A DNA stretch of 25,328 bases. Source: SpSt-583 sp034434015. GTDB lineage: Bacteria; Chloroflexota; Anaerolineae; Anaerolineales; UBA6663. Each line of letters opens with the position of its first letter. Positions within the stretch are counted from its first letter, which is position 1. Below the pieces are notes generated by a model. It saw nothing but the letters and a program-made list of their open reading frames with translations. It had not been told where the DNA came from and did not search any database. The position numbers and the translations under genes are program-made. Positions 14,001 to 21,601 of this stretch are shown here, one piece after another. The stretch covers positions 1-25,328 of the forward strand of contig DAOUAB010000066.1 of assembly GCA_034434015.1 (NCBI GenBank), read 5' to 3'.

Positions 14001-14659
14001 TCCTCAGGCAGCACCTTCGGCACGATCTGGGCGGCATGAGCGTTGCCGATCAGGGGATCGTTGTGGAGTTCCTCCCAGGGCTGGTCCCAGCGCTCCTGGT
14101 GGAGACGGCAGAACTCGTCGTACTTGCCGCGCCGTCGGAGAGTGAGTTCCAGTTGGGCCAGCTTCTTGTCCTTAGAGTAGCCGGTCCATTGCAGCACCTT
14201 CCAGTACAGTACCGTGGACACTGGCGCGGCGGCGTTCTCGGCCAACTGCTCAGCGCCCAGGTCCAGGAACACCACAGCGGTTGGCGCGCGCTTGGCCACC
14301 GACTTCAGCAGCGCGGGGAGGTCCGAGCTGCGAAAGCGCTCCGCCAGAAGGTCGACAAATGGCGCCTCGCCGACCCTGAAGGCAGGGTCCAGGCCCAGGC
14401 CCAGGTACTTGGTGAACGAGCTCTTGCCGGAGCCATAGAAGCCGGAAACCCACAGGCCGATCTCTGTGACCTGGCCGCCCTCGACGCCGGCGCGGTAGTT
14501 CTCCAGAAACTTGCGGAAGCAATGCTCGACGTTTTCCGTGGCCTCGTACTCTTGTACTTCGGCCAGCAGCCGGTCATCTTCCAGCGCGGAGTAGTCGATG
14601 ACCTTCTCGATGCGTCGGTCGATGCGGCGGTTCTTGGAGAACAGATCGCGGATCTTCAT
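11012..14659 (-). CDS. brxC: BrxC, BREX P-loop ATPase
   Basis: A 1215-residue BrxC/PglY-type ATPase, the usual length. It starts with MKIRDLFSK, as BrxC proteins commonly do. Walker A is GFYGSGKS (73-80) and Walker B is VIFLIDEAGQ (about 256-265). The long C-terminal half is helical and rich in coiled-coil-like segments. BrxC is needed for both methylation and exclusion in studied BREX systems and is thought to act as an ATP-driven scaffold with BrxB, PglX and PglZ; that role comes from the family, not from this sequence. A GGAAGG ribosome site precedes the start. The gene lies 29 bases after brxB and ends 3 bases before pglX, so translation is probably coupled. Confidence 0.95.
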   Translation of the reverse strand: MKIRDLFSKNRRIDRRIEKVIDYSALEDDRLLAEVQEYEATENVEHCFRKFLENYRAGVEGGQVTEIGLWVSGFYGSGKSSFTKYLGLGLDPAFRVGEAPFVDLLAERFRSSDLPALLKSVAKRAPTAVVFLDLGAEQLAENAAAPVSTVLYWKVLQWTGYSKDKKLAQLELTLRRRGKYDEFCRLHQERWDQPWEELHNDPLIGNAHAAQIVPKVLPEDFPTPESFSRLRFDEAANLRHRAQEMIELIRNKTGKQNVIFLIDEAGQYVAPRGELILNLDGLVRDFKELGQGRVWVMATGQQTLAEIVTRAQYNSGELNKLQARFPITIELDARDIKEITYRRLLTKTPEGEAQLKALFKAGGQALITHTRLSGTSLYKADPDADTFARFYPVLPQHFDLLLELIRTLARSTGGIGLRSAIKVIQDVLVDVNKLRAVGTQPAKPLLADREIGALACADDFYDTLRADLLKVLPHAVMAVDRVAQIFGDRPLAVRVAKTVAALQPIEGFPCTAENIAALLYPQIASPGLLPEVQETLRALVAEKEIGLVEDPKAGGYVFLSDKVRPLQQKRNALNVTSGDTARIRNEILARNIFAPQPGARLENAKDVRAGVRLGKQWIVGDSEDITFRLEWADGGAWETRRTALLTETAAQTEWRNAIAWLARSSDIVEELLPEIYKSEQAARLVDERTADRDEVQFQRAELKQAERGREEVEKLLRQALLAGTLVFRGRPVPAAELGETIEAAAREMLSRAAREVFQYYHLAPLRASTDLAARFLGVEKLERMPAEHDPLRLVAKQGGATRVDVNHPALAEVLRSFQGKLEEAGGGRLQGNTVQDLYAGPPYGWSKDTVRYLFAALLIAGKVEFHTPDGVLKVAGPRAAEACKSTLTFNKIGVALRDAPPDLDALDRAAQRLEALFGESVMPLENAISQAARRHVPGLLEQAASLPDKLRLLGLAGEGRARDLMEALTGALIGDATNAPAVFGAKETPVVEDSRWAQAVVRAFADRAEDDVRAAGRLREALADLEQLFPGEGAQLLPEADQEALADALRSERFFERLADVRALTRAVRERAQARYAEVRREVEEGLRLVAASLEAHPDWVLLADEDRDAIMRRLQATLPLQASNGDPVTDLKTLLVRRSGLAQLQKTLEAEIEARRPTPPPIDVQVEPEVQHIAWAEVAPSGLITSEAELEEWLRGLRLRLRALLKANKHIRLE

Positions 14660-14688
14660 AAGTCAGCCTTCCGAGAAGGCCCCACCCC

Positions 14689-15270
14689 TCACAATCCGCC
14701 GACTAGGGTGGAGCGGTAGTTGCCGTCCTCGGGGTAATAACCCAGGAACTTCAGCCCGTACTGTCCGAACCGTTTGCCGGGATAGAAAATCACGGTCGGG
14801 TGTGGCACGCGCCCGGTGAGGGCGCTTTCGATGGCGCGGGTACGGAAGTAGGGGTGCAGCGTCTCGGACTCGGTGAGCAGGATCACGGCCTTAGGCCCGC
14901 CGGCCGCGATCTTCTCCGCCACGCGATTGACGAAGGCGTTGTCGCGGACCAGAACGTCGCGAACAGAGTCGTTGATCTCGGCGGGCTCCGCCTCTGACTC
15001 CAACTCCAGCCATTGGTCCCAGCGCCCGGAGGCGTCGATCACCTCCCGCAGAACGTCACTGAGCGAGACCCGCACCGGCTCGAAGCCGTCATTGCGCAGC
15101 GCCCCCATCCAGGCTGCCAGACGCCGTTTGACATCCAGCATATGCTCAGGGGAGTAGACGAAGTAGTAGATCGGATCGCTATGAGCCGGGTTCAGCGAGG
15201 CGGGCTCCTTCAGAAGTTGCCGCAGCGCTAGAAAGTCCTGCTCCAGAACATCGTCATCGGGCGATGGCAT
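14689..15270 (-). CDS. brxB: BrxB, BREX protein of the DUF1788 family
   Basis: A 193-residue protein matching BrxB (DUF1788) in length, gene position and sequence style. It has the YYFVYSPEHMLDVK segment near the start, a central KAVILLTESETLHPYFR segment, and the usual C-terminal PTVIFYPGKRFGQYGLKFLGYY stretch (shown in full here because it is the family signature). BrxB is an essential small component of type 1 BREX thought to bridge other subunits; its biochemical activity is not known. Its start lies inside the end of brxA (17-base overlap), which points to translational coupling. A second in-frame alternative start is not obvious. Confidence 0.92.
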   Translation of the reverse strand: MPSPDDDVLEQDFLALRQLLKEPASLNPAHSDPIYYFVYSPEHMLDVKRRLAAWMGALRNDGFEPVRVSLSDVLREVIDASGRWDQWLELESEAEPAEINDSVRDVLVRDNAFVNRVAEKIAAGGPKAVILLTESETLHPYFRTRAIESALTGRVPHPTVIFYPGKRFGQYGLKFLGYYPEDGNYRSTLVGGL

Positions 15271-16063
15271 GGATCACCGCCTCCATCGTGTCGTGGGGCC
15301 ACGAGATCCGGACTACGTCCCCGGCGCGCTGGACCACCAGTCCGAGGGAAGGTCCCAGGCTGTCCAGCCGATCGAGCAGGTGCGCGCGGTCGAGGCCAAA
15401 CAGGCACCAGTCTTGATGATCGACGACTGCCGCGTCCGGCCGGCCGGTGAAATGCAGGTCGTAGGCCAAGTAGGCCAGGCCGGCGTCGCTCATCCGATAG
15501 GGGACGATTTCACGCTGCAACGGTCGGGTTGACCGCAGAAAGCCAAATTCCGTCAACGCCGCCAACAGGCCATACGCCACGCGCTTTCGCGTGTAGGCCG
15601 ACCATTGTTGCCGGATGTGACCCCGGCCGAAGGCGTGGTCCAGGAAATCCAGCACATCATCAGGCCCGAGCCACAGGGCACCCGTGCGGCAGGCTGGCCA
15701 GAACTTCTCGCAGAGGAAGTCATACAGAATAGCCTCGGCCCGGGCCTCATGGATCAGCAGCAGCTCGCGAAACGCCTGCTCTGAGCCCCGCAGTTCTAAA
15801 AACAACTTAAGGTGACGGGCGGGAGCATCGGTGGGCGAAAGCAAGCGGGGCCGAAAAACCCGCAACACCAGGTCCTCTGCGCGGTGTGCCGTGGCTTTCC
15901 CAAGCAGACCCTCTTCTCGGACTCGCTGCCACAGCGCGAGGGGACTCTCGCCCGGCGACCAGTAATGAAGCAGGGCGCGGATTTCCTCGATGCTCGCGGC
16001 CCCTTTGATGATCCCGCTGACTGTGTAGCGGTGGTTGGCCTGCTCGGCAACGGACAACGTCAT
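15254..16063 (-). CDS. brxA: BrxA, BREX protein of the DUF1819 family
   Basis: A 269-residue BrxA (DUF1819). BrxA is a small DNA-binding protein needed for type 1 BREX. The family pattern is visible: an N-terminal YTVSGIIKGAASIEEIRALL segment, then VLRVFRPRLL, then a helical region ending in the tail QRAGDVVRISWP. It is longer than the roughly 200 residues usual for BrxA. I chose the ATG at 16061-16063 because it gives the family N-terminus and because it overlaps the stop of brxE in the four-base arrangement ATGA. The frame stays open upstream to 16624, but that part is out of frame with and covered by brxE. The 3' end overlaps brxB. Confidence 0.9.
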   Translation of the reverse strand: MTLSVAEQANHRYTVSGIIKGAASIEEIRALLHYWSPGESPLALWQRVREEGLLGKATAHRAEDLVLRVFRPRLLSPTDAPARHLKLFLELRGSEQAFRELLLIHEARAEAILYDFLCEKFWPACRTGALWLGPDDVLDFLDHAFGRGHIRQQWSAYTRKRVAYGLLAALTEFGFLRSTRPLQREIVPYRMSDAGLAYLAYDLHFTGRPDAAVVDHQDWCLFGLDRAHLLDRLDSLGPSLGLVVQRAGDVVRISWPHDTMEAVIHAIAR

Positions 16064-16587
16064 GGCGCAGTCTGCTTTGAACGGATATACGGAAAAACCC
16101 TGGCCCCTTCGCGGAAAGCGCCGGCATACGCTGCGGCGCATCCGCTCACCCAAGCTCCAGATTGCAGGTCCTTTAGAGAGCCCAACTGCACCGGGCCGCG
16201 GGCGCCCGCCGAGGACGTTTCGGCCAGAGCCTCCAATTCCGCAATCAACGCGCTCGTCAGGCTCAGCTTGGGCGCCAGCTCCTGTTGCATGTCCGCGTGG
16301 TGCTCGCGTAAAGCATCCTCGAGGTGGAGTTCTTCCGACTGCGGCAACCGAAACGCATGGAACACATGTCCGATGCCGATACTGCTGTCGTGGACGGCCC
16401 GCGCGGCATGGCCGGCGGCGCGCACCGCGGCGGCGAAAGCGCTCCGAGGATATAGCCGGCCCAGGTAACTTAGGCCGGTGGAGGAGAAGAATTGCGTCTT
16501 CCACCAGCCGGCGTGGGGTGATTCGCCGAGGATCGAGACGAGCACTCGGAGTTTGAGAAGCCCGAAGGGGTGTGCAGGAAAACCCAT
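16060..16587 (-). CDS. brxE: BrxE-like protein, first gene of the BREX operon
   Basis: A 175-residue protein that I recognise as BrxE-like from LRVLVSILGE near the start, GWWKTQFFSSTGL, YPRSAFAAAVRAA, VFHAFRLP and the C-terminal VFPYI. I know BrxE from type 6 BREX, where it also sits just before brxA; its activity is not known to me. Here the last bases overlap the brxA start (ATGA), so the two are probably translated together. The ATG at 16585-16587 has no clear ribosome site, and a start a few codons later is possible. Intact reading frame of the expected size supports a working gene. A profile search would settle the family. Confidence 0.72.
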   Translation of the reverse strand: MGFPAHPFGLLKLRVLVSILGESPHAGWWKTQFFSSTGLSYLGRLYPRSAFAAAVRAAGHAARAVHDSSIGIGHVFHAFRLPQSEELHLEDALREHHADMQQELAPKLSLTSALIAELEALAETSSAGARGPVQLGSLKDLQSGAWVSGCAAAYAGAFREGARVFPYIRSKQTAP

Positions 16588-16746
16588 GGGACTTGATTAT
16601 GGCGCAAAACCAGCATACCGCCAAAGGTCCAAATGTTCGATTCCAATAGGGCCAGCCAGGGTAATCGCACTAACAGTAAGGCATTATGCTATTATCTCAA
16701 ATCGATACGGGATGCCAGTCAAGCATCGCCGTTGCCGGTGGTTATT
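16588..16746. promoter_or_regulatory. Divergent promoter region between brxE and the MinD-like gene
   Basis: This 159-base gap separates two divergent genes and is the AT-richest stretch of its neighbourhood. On the plus strand an extended -10 (TGCTATTAT, 16687-16695) could serve the MinD-like gene, without a good -35. On the minus strand TTGACT (near 16717-16722) and GATAAT (near 16691-16696) lie in the right order for the BREX operon, but 20 bases apart, which is long. The 8-mer ATTATGGC occurs at 16596-16603 next to the brxE start and again at 16744-16751 over the other start codon. The second copy is part of a palindrome, TTATGG-C-CCATAA (16745-16757). These could be operator sites for a shared regulator; this is inference. 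Confidence 0.45.
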
Positions 16747-17526
16747 ATGGCCCATAAGCTCTTGGTGTTGGGAGCCGAACCCAGCTCACATTCTTTTAGC
16801 TTAGCTGCCAGCCTGGCGGCGGTCTACGGTCTTCTTGCCAGCCGCCGCACTCTGTTAGCAGACCTAAGTCTCGGGGCCGACCAGAATCTGGGCCTGACCA
16901 GCACCAGAGGAGTTGAAGTCTTGCTCGGGCGTTTCCTCGCCTCCGAGAGACTCGAGCCAGATGATCTTCCGGGCGCCGTCGCTCCATACGGCGTGGCATT
17001 CGGGCATCCCCTCTGGGATCGACACTTCGACCTGCTGGTCGGGCCGGGCGCGATCCCGGCAGACTATGCCGACAACCTGGGCGCCCAACGCGGCGAGGCC
17101 TTCGTCCGGGCGTTGCACGAACAGGTCCTTCTGCTTGGCTATGAGGTGGTCATCGTGGACTTCGGCCAAAGCCTGGACACGCTGCGCGCTGCAGCCCTGG
17201 CGAACATCGCCGATTACGTTGTGGTGGTTGGCCGACATGATGACGCGGCTACCCAGGCCTTCATCCAGACACGCCTGCAGCCCCCGCATTTCAACCCTCA
17301 GCCTGAAAGGGTGCTACTGGCCGAGGCCGGCGAGTTCTCGTTTCCCCATCCCGAGTTTCTCGACTCGCTCATTCGCCACGAGAAGCGATTCGAGGTCGCT
17401 GCCGCCCGCACTGCCTTGGGATTGGCGGAGCGGCTCCACCCTGGCATCTCCAAGCGCCTGATCGACGGGGCTGGCCGGCCGATCCGCCCGGCCGAGCCGG
17501 GTCTGCTGCGCCGGCTCTTTGGCTAA
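16747..17526 (+). CDS. MinD/ParA-like protein lacking the P-loop
   Basis: A 259-residue protein with the shape of the MinD/ParA/CpaE group. It has a first strand KLLVLGAE followed by helix SLAASLAAVYGLLAS, then RRTLLADLSLGADQNLGL where MinD has its switch aspartate, YEVVIVDFGQSL as Walker B, and IADYVVVVGRHDDAA as the next strand. The nucleotide-binding loop, normally KGGVGKTT, reads EPSSHSFS here, so ATP binding is probably lost or changed. The C-terminus, GLLRRLFG, resembles the amphipathic membrane-targeting helix of MinD. I chose the ATG at 16747 because the fold begins right after it; the frame is open from 16633. GGTGG lies about 6 bases upstream. Its stop overlaps the stop of the convergent NTPase gene. 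Confidence 0.7.
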   Translation: MAHKLLVLGAEPSSHSFSLAASLAAVYGLLASRRTLLADLSLGADQNLGLTSTRGVEVLLGRFLASERLEPDDLPGAVAPYGVAFGHPLWDRHFDLLVGPGAIPADYADNLGAQRGEAFVRALHEQVLLLGYEVVIVDFGQSLDTLRAAALANIADYVVVVGRHDDAATQAFIQTRLQPPHFNPQPERVLLAEAGEFSFPHPEFLDSLIRHEKRFEVAAARTALGLAERLHPGISKRLIDGAGRPIRPAEPGLLRRLFG

Positions 17527-19418
17527 TGCCCCGCCAGCTCCCACATCGCTGACAGATAATCGTCCAAGCGTTCGGCCAGGTCAGGCGCAAAGCAACCTGG
17601 CCGATTTAGCGCCCAGTTAGCTCGTTTAGGATCGGCCAACGCCGCCAAACACGCCAGCACATCGGGCTCTACAAAGCGGTGGCGGCCATCTACCCCCGGC
17701 TGGAGCAGCCGCGACCGTTCCACATCGGCCCAGGTATCAGGCTCTACAATCTGCCGGACGCGCTCCTGTGACAGACCCACCGGCTCCATGCTTTCCAAAT
17801 GTTGCATCGCGCTGGCCCGCGCGAGACCCAGGAGTCCACGGGTCAGCGGCGACTGGGAGGACCAATCGCTGCTCCAGGTTAGGGCAGGGAGGCCGGCCCG
17901 CTCGAATAACTCTGCCAAGGCGCGCCGTACGATTGCCACCCGGTGGCTGGCACAGGCGGCCACCTGGGCCGCCACGGCCGCAACGCCGAGCGGTCGCCGC
18001 ACCAGGTGTGGGACCTCGGCCAGCGCCCAGCGGATACGGGGCAGTTTAACGGCGTCGGGATTATTTTCCGCCAGGAGTCGTAGGGCCAGGTACTCCTGAT
18101 CGGCCGCTGTAAGGTCTTCCAGCGTCGCCAGAGCCAGGTGCGGCTGAGACATGGCTTCAACCGTCTGCTCGGCTTCCCAAGGGGCCGTCGCCACAATAAC
18201 TGACGGTGCGAGCGCCAGCTGGCCGAGCACCTCGGCCTGGTCGGCGGCCGGCAGCCTGTCCAGGTCATCTACGAGCCAGAGCACACGCCCGTCTTCGTCA
18301 AGCTGCTCCAGGGATTGGATCAAATCAGCGCGCTCAACTCGGCCCGCGCCCACATGTGGGTACACCTTCCGCGCCGTGAAGGCGCAGACGCTGCGCCGGT
18401 TACGCGCGAAGGGCAGGAACTCCCCGGCCCGGACATACACCGCCAGCGGCGCGCCCGGCAGCCAGGCGCAGGCCCAATCGAAGGCCAGGCACTTTAGCCA
18501 CGTCGTCCGGCCACTGCCAGGAGTGCCAGCCAACACCACGGATGTCAGTGGAGTGCCATGTGCTTGTGGCCAGCCAGCATCAAGTAGCGCCGGCGTGCCT
18601 CGGATAGTGCATATCGATAACCGGCGCGGGATGGCCTGTGTGATCGGCAGGCTGAGTCCACAGGCAGCCGGGGCCTGAGCACACTGCTGTTTGATATAGG
18701 CAACCAATGGCTCCAATAGGTCCGGACGTGGCGGTTCAGACCAGGAAGCTTCCGCTACCGCCGCCTCGGACACTCTCACTCCTGGTTCTTCCGCGCCATC
18801 ATCGGATAGCTCAACTTCATCTTCTAAGTTGGCCGCCGGCGGCTCTACCTCCAGCAGGCCGTCCAGTTCGGGCTCGTGGGCAACAGTCTCCAGGGCCCGG
18901 TACAGGTAATTGGCGTAGGTGCGGGTGAGCTTCTCGCCGGGGTCCTTCCCGCGCAGATCCAGAAACAAATCACGGATGGCTCCCGAGACTTCTTTCGCCT
19001 GCCTGTGGGTCAACGGCACTTCACTGCATACCGCCTCGGCGATCACCTGGCGGTGATCGGGCTTGGCGCTGTAGCGCAGCACGTTGCCCACGGGCGCAAC
19101 CTGCCGGGCTGAGCCGGACCCAATGGCTTCCAGGTATCGGTGCCACAGCATAATCAGACCCTCGGCCAGATGCAGGTCACTGTCATCAATGGCCTTGGCG
19201 ATTAGCCGCAGCACCAGCGACTTGAGCCCGAGCACCGCCAGTTCATCCGACTTTCGACGATCCTGGGCGAGATCCGCGTAGCGATCGCCCAGGAAGCGCT
19301 GCAACGCCTTGGGTTGCCCAAAGGGTCCGCGGCCAAAAGCCAGGGAGTCGGTGCAGAGCAGGGTCAGGGCTTTTTTGAATGCCCGCCCGGAGGCATGGAG
19401 GTAAACCGTGGAAGACAT
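17523..19418 (-). CDS. STAND/NACHT-type NTPase
   Basis: A 631-residue predicted signal-transduction NTPase. Residues 1-190 form a helical N-terminal domain that I do not recognise, followed by an acidic, low-complexity linker (about 195-245). The NTPase core has Walker A GTPGSGRTTW (about 297-306), an extended Walker B LWLVDDLDRLP (about 378-388) with the paired aspartates seen in NACHT proteins, a sensor-like VIVATAPWEAEQ, and RRPLGVAAVAAQVA in the winged-helix-linked position. The C-terminal 150 residues are helical. NACHT proteins often act as sensors in bacterial immunity, but no effector domain such as a nuclease or TIR is visible. It lies 25 bases after the helicase gene, probably in one transcript, and its stop codon overlaps that of the MinD-like gene. 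No clear ribosome site is seen. Confidence 0.65.
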   Translation of the reverse strand: MSSTVYLHASGRAFKKALTLLCTDSLAFGRGPFGQPKALQRFLGDRYADLAQDRRKSDELAVLGLKSLVLRLIAKAIDDSDLHLAEGLIMLWHRYLEAIGSGSARQVAPVGNVLRYSAKPDHRQVIAEAVCSEVPLTHRQAKEVSGAIRDLFLDLRGKDPGEKLTRTYANYLYRALETVAHEPELDGLLEVEPPAANLEDEVELSDDGAEEPGVRVSEAAVAEASWSEPPRPDLLEPLVAYIKQQCAQAPAACGLSLPITQAIPRRLSICTIRGTPALLDAGWPQAHGTPLTSVVLAGTPGSGRTTWLKCLAFDWACAWLPGAPLAVYVRAGEFLPFARNRRSVCAFTARKVYPHVGAGRVERADLIQSLEQLDEDGRVLWLVDDLDRLPAADQAEVLGQLALAPSVIVATAPWEAEQTVEAMSQPHLALATLEDLTAADQEYLALRLLAENNPDAVKLPRIRWALAEVPHLVRRPLGVAAVAAQVAACASHRVAIVRRALAELFERAGLPALTWSSDWSSQSPLTRGLLGLARASAMQHLESMEPVGLSQERVRQIVEPDTWADVERSRLLQPGVDGRHRFVEPDVLACLAALADPKRANWALNRPGCFAPDLAERLDDYLSAMWELAGH

Positions 19419-19443
19419 AGGGAAGACACAAGAGCGGAGACGG

Positions 19444-21585
19444 TTAGAAACGCCGGTCCATTATAGGCATCGGCCGCTCAGCGAACCTTTGAAACAGTTG
19501 GCGTTTGCTCACCATATGGGCGGGACACAGGCCCATCTCAGCCACGAAACGGCTGGGGATGAGCGCGAAGCCCGTTCGCGTGTGCTCGGCAATGCCGGAC
19601 AACCGGCACAGGTCCCGGGCGCGGGTCACCGTCACATAGGCCAGGCAGCGCTCGTCTTCAACCGCATGCCGGTCCTCGGCCCGTAGGCTGTAGCTGTGGG
19701 GCAGATAACCGACCGCTTCGTCGCCGGCTTCGAGCGCGTCCTCGCACCAGCCGATCCCGAAGACGACCGGGCGCTCCTGGCCCTTGAGCTTGTGGATGGT
19801 GGACAGGACGATGTTACCGGCCAGGTGGTCGCCGGCCCGTTCCGCTGTACGTGCCCGCTGGCGGGCATACACCACTAAAGCCTGGCAGCTCTCGAAGCGC
19901 TCGGCGATCTTCAGCAGTGCCTCGATCTCGTCCAGGCGCTCATCAGGGATGTCTTCAGCCACTGCATCCGGGCTCACCTCGCCGGTCCGGGCCAGGTGTT
20001 GCCGGTAACCGCCGTCGAGCACCATTCGCAACACCACCGCCGGCCGCCGGGTACGAGCTTGCGCGGCGATGGCGTCCATCCAGGCCTCCAGGTCGGCGAC
20101 CCCGGCCTGCCAGCGCCAGCTTTCAGGATGGCGGAGCGCCTTTGCCATCCCCGACCATCGGCCGCGGCAGGCTTCCAGGAACTTGCGGCCCAGGCCGCGA
20201 TGAGTAAGCTGCGCGGACGGGGTATTACAGATGCGGCGGAAGGCTTCGGTGTTATCCCGGTCCAGGGCCAGCGCCAGGTGATCGATCAGGTCGCGAATGT
20301 GGCCGCGAAGCCAGAAGGACTGGCTGTTCAGGTTCACGAACGGCAGATCGCGGCGGGCCAGTTCGTCCTCGACAAACGCCAGCTGCGCCCTGGTCCGCGC
20401 CCCGACGAAGAAATCACCAAGGCGGCGGCCGCCTTTCAACAGGGCTTCGATCTGGCCCACGACCCACCGCCCCTCATCTTCAGCGGTCGCCAGCAGTTGA
20501 AAGGTCATGACTTCGCCATCGGGGGCGCCCGGCCGTGGCATCATCGGGTTGCGAAAGCGATCCGGCTGGCTGCCACCGTGAGCGGTGTAGTTATGGGCGA
20601 TGAGGCGCTGGCTACACTGCACGATTTGGTGCGTCGAGCGAAAGTTGATGCTCAGCCAGTAGGTGCGGGCCTCCGGGAAGAGCCGGTCGAAGCCTCCATA
20701 TAGGTTGTGTTCGGGCACGGCTCCCGCGAAGCGGTAGAGCAGCTGGTCGCCATCCCCGACGACCAGGATGGTGTTTTGAGGGGCCGCCAGCGTCGCCAGG
20801 ATGCGCATGGCCTGGGCGCCCGTGTCCTGGGCCTCGTCCAGGAACATGTACTGGATGTGGCTCTGCCAGCGCTCGCGGAAGGCGGCGTCGTCCTTTAGCC
20901 GGATCTCGACATCGCCCAGCATGTCGTCATAGGTGAACAGCCGCTCCTTGCGCATCCGGCGGTTGTAGCCGGCATAGAGCCACGACAAACAGTCCGCCGC
21001 CGCTGGCTCCAGGCCCGGCAGTGAAAGAAAGAAGGCGCGGGCGTCGCCTTCACTCACGCTGCAGGCCTTGGCGCGCCGGATCATATCCCTGATGAACGCG
21101 ACCGGCAGCTCGCGGTCCGGCGCGGGCCGGTAACATCCGGCCAGCTCCTTCAGGATTTTCTTGACCTGCCAGGGCTTGGCGACGTCGCGGCGCGGGTCGC
21201 CGGACTCGCACAGCAGCCGCCGGCACAGGGCGTGGATCGTCGTGATTTGTTCCAGCGCCATCCGGTGCTCGTGCCACCAGCCGGCCGGGAACAGGGCCTT
21301 GATCCGGGCGCGCAGCTCGAGCGCCATCGTGCGCGAGAAGGTGACGGCGACGATGCTCTCGGGCGCGATGCCGCGGGCCACCAGATAGGCATAGCGCAAG
21401 ACCGTCACCGTGGTTTTGCCCGAGCCAGGCCCGGCCAACACCCGGCTGGCCTGGTCCGGCGGGGCCAAGACCACCGCCCGCTGCTCGGCGCTCAGCCGTC
21501 CCAGGGCCTGCGCCAGCCGGTCGTCGCCTACAGGCAGCCAGCCGGCGAGTGGACGGGTGTGCTGTACGATTTCTGTGCTGTACAC
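19444..21585 (-). CDS. UvrD/Rep-family (SF1A) DNA helicase
   Basis: A 3'-to-5' type SF1A helicase with all usual motifs: Q-motif LSAEQRAVV, Walker A GPGSGKTT (about 50-57), Ia TFSRTMALELRARI, Ib TIHALCRRLL, Walker B FLDEAQD (about 247-253), III VVGDGDQLLYRFAGA, IV INFRSTHQI, V STIHKLKGQE and VI AYVTVTRARD. About 713 residues with the GTG start at 21583-21585, a little short for UvrD because the far C-terminal region is reduced. The frame stays open up to 21789, but that part is covered by the upstream zinc-finger gene and looks non-coding, and no suitable ATG exists before the core. Helicases of this class work in repair and, as GajB, in the Gabija defence system. Here it sits between a zinc-finger protein and an NTPase gene, 16 and 25 bases away. 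Confidence 0.88.
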   Translation of the reverse strand: MYSTEIVQHTRPLAGWLPVGDDRLAQALGRLSAEQRAVVLAPPDQASRVLAGPGSGKTTVTVLRYAYLVARGIAPESIVAVTFSRTMALELRARIKALFPAGWWHEHRMALEQITTIHALCRRLLCESGDPRRDVAKPWQVKKILKELAGCYRPAPDRELPVAFIRDMIRRAKACSVSEGDARAFFLSLPGLEPAAADCLSWLYAGYNRRMRKERLFTYDDMLGDVEIRLKDDAAFRERWQSHIQYMFLDEAQDTGAQAMRILATLAAPQNTILVVGDGDQLLYRFAGAVPEHNLYGGFDRLFPEARTYWLSINFRSTHQIVQCSQRLIAHNYTAHGGSQPDRFRNPMMPRPGAPDGEVMTFQLLATAEDEGRWVVGQIEALLKGGRRLGDFFVGARTRAQLAFVEDELARRDLPFVNLNSQSFWLRGHIRDLIDHLALALDRDNTEAFRRICNTPSAQLTHRGLGRKFLEACRGRWSGMAKALRHPESWRWQAGVADLEAWMDAIAAQARTRRPAVVLRMVLDGGYRQHLARTGEVSPDAVAEDIPDERLDEIEALLKIAERFESCQALVVYARQRARTAERAGDHLAGNIVLSTIHKLKGQERPVVFGIGWCEDALEAGDEAVGYLPHSYSLRAEDRHAVEDERCLAYVTVTRARDLCRLSGIAEHTRTGFALIPSRFVAEMGLCPAHMVSKRQLFQRFAERPMPIMDRRF

Positions 21586-21601
21586 GGCGGTCTCGCTCTC
21601 G

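Noticed and set aside
16064..16624. Upstream extension of the brxA reading frame to a 456-residue protein
   Set aside because: The added part has no BrxA similarity, and the same DNA codes for the BrxE-like protein in another frame, which ends exactly at the brxA ATG.
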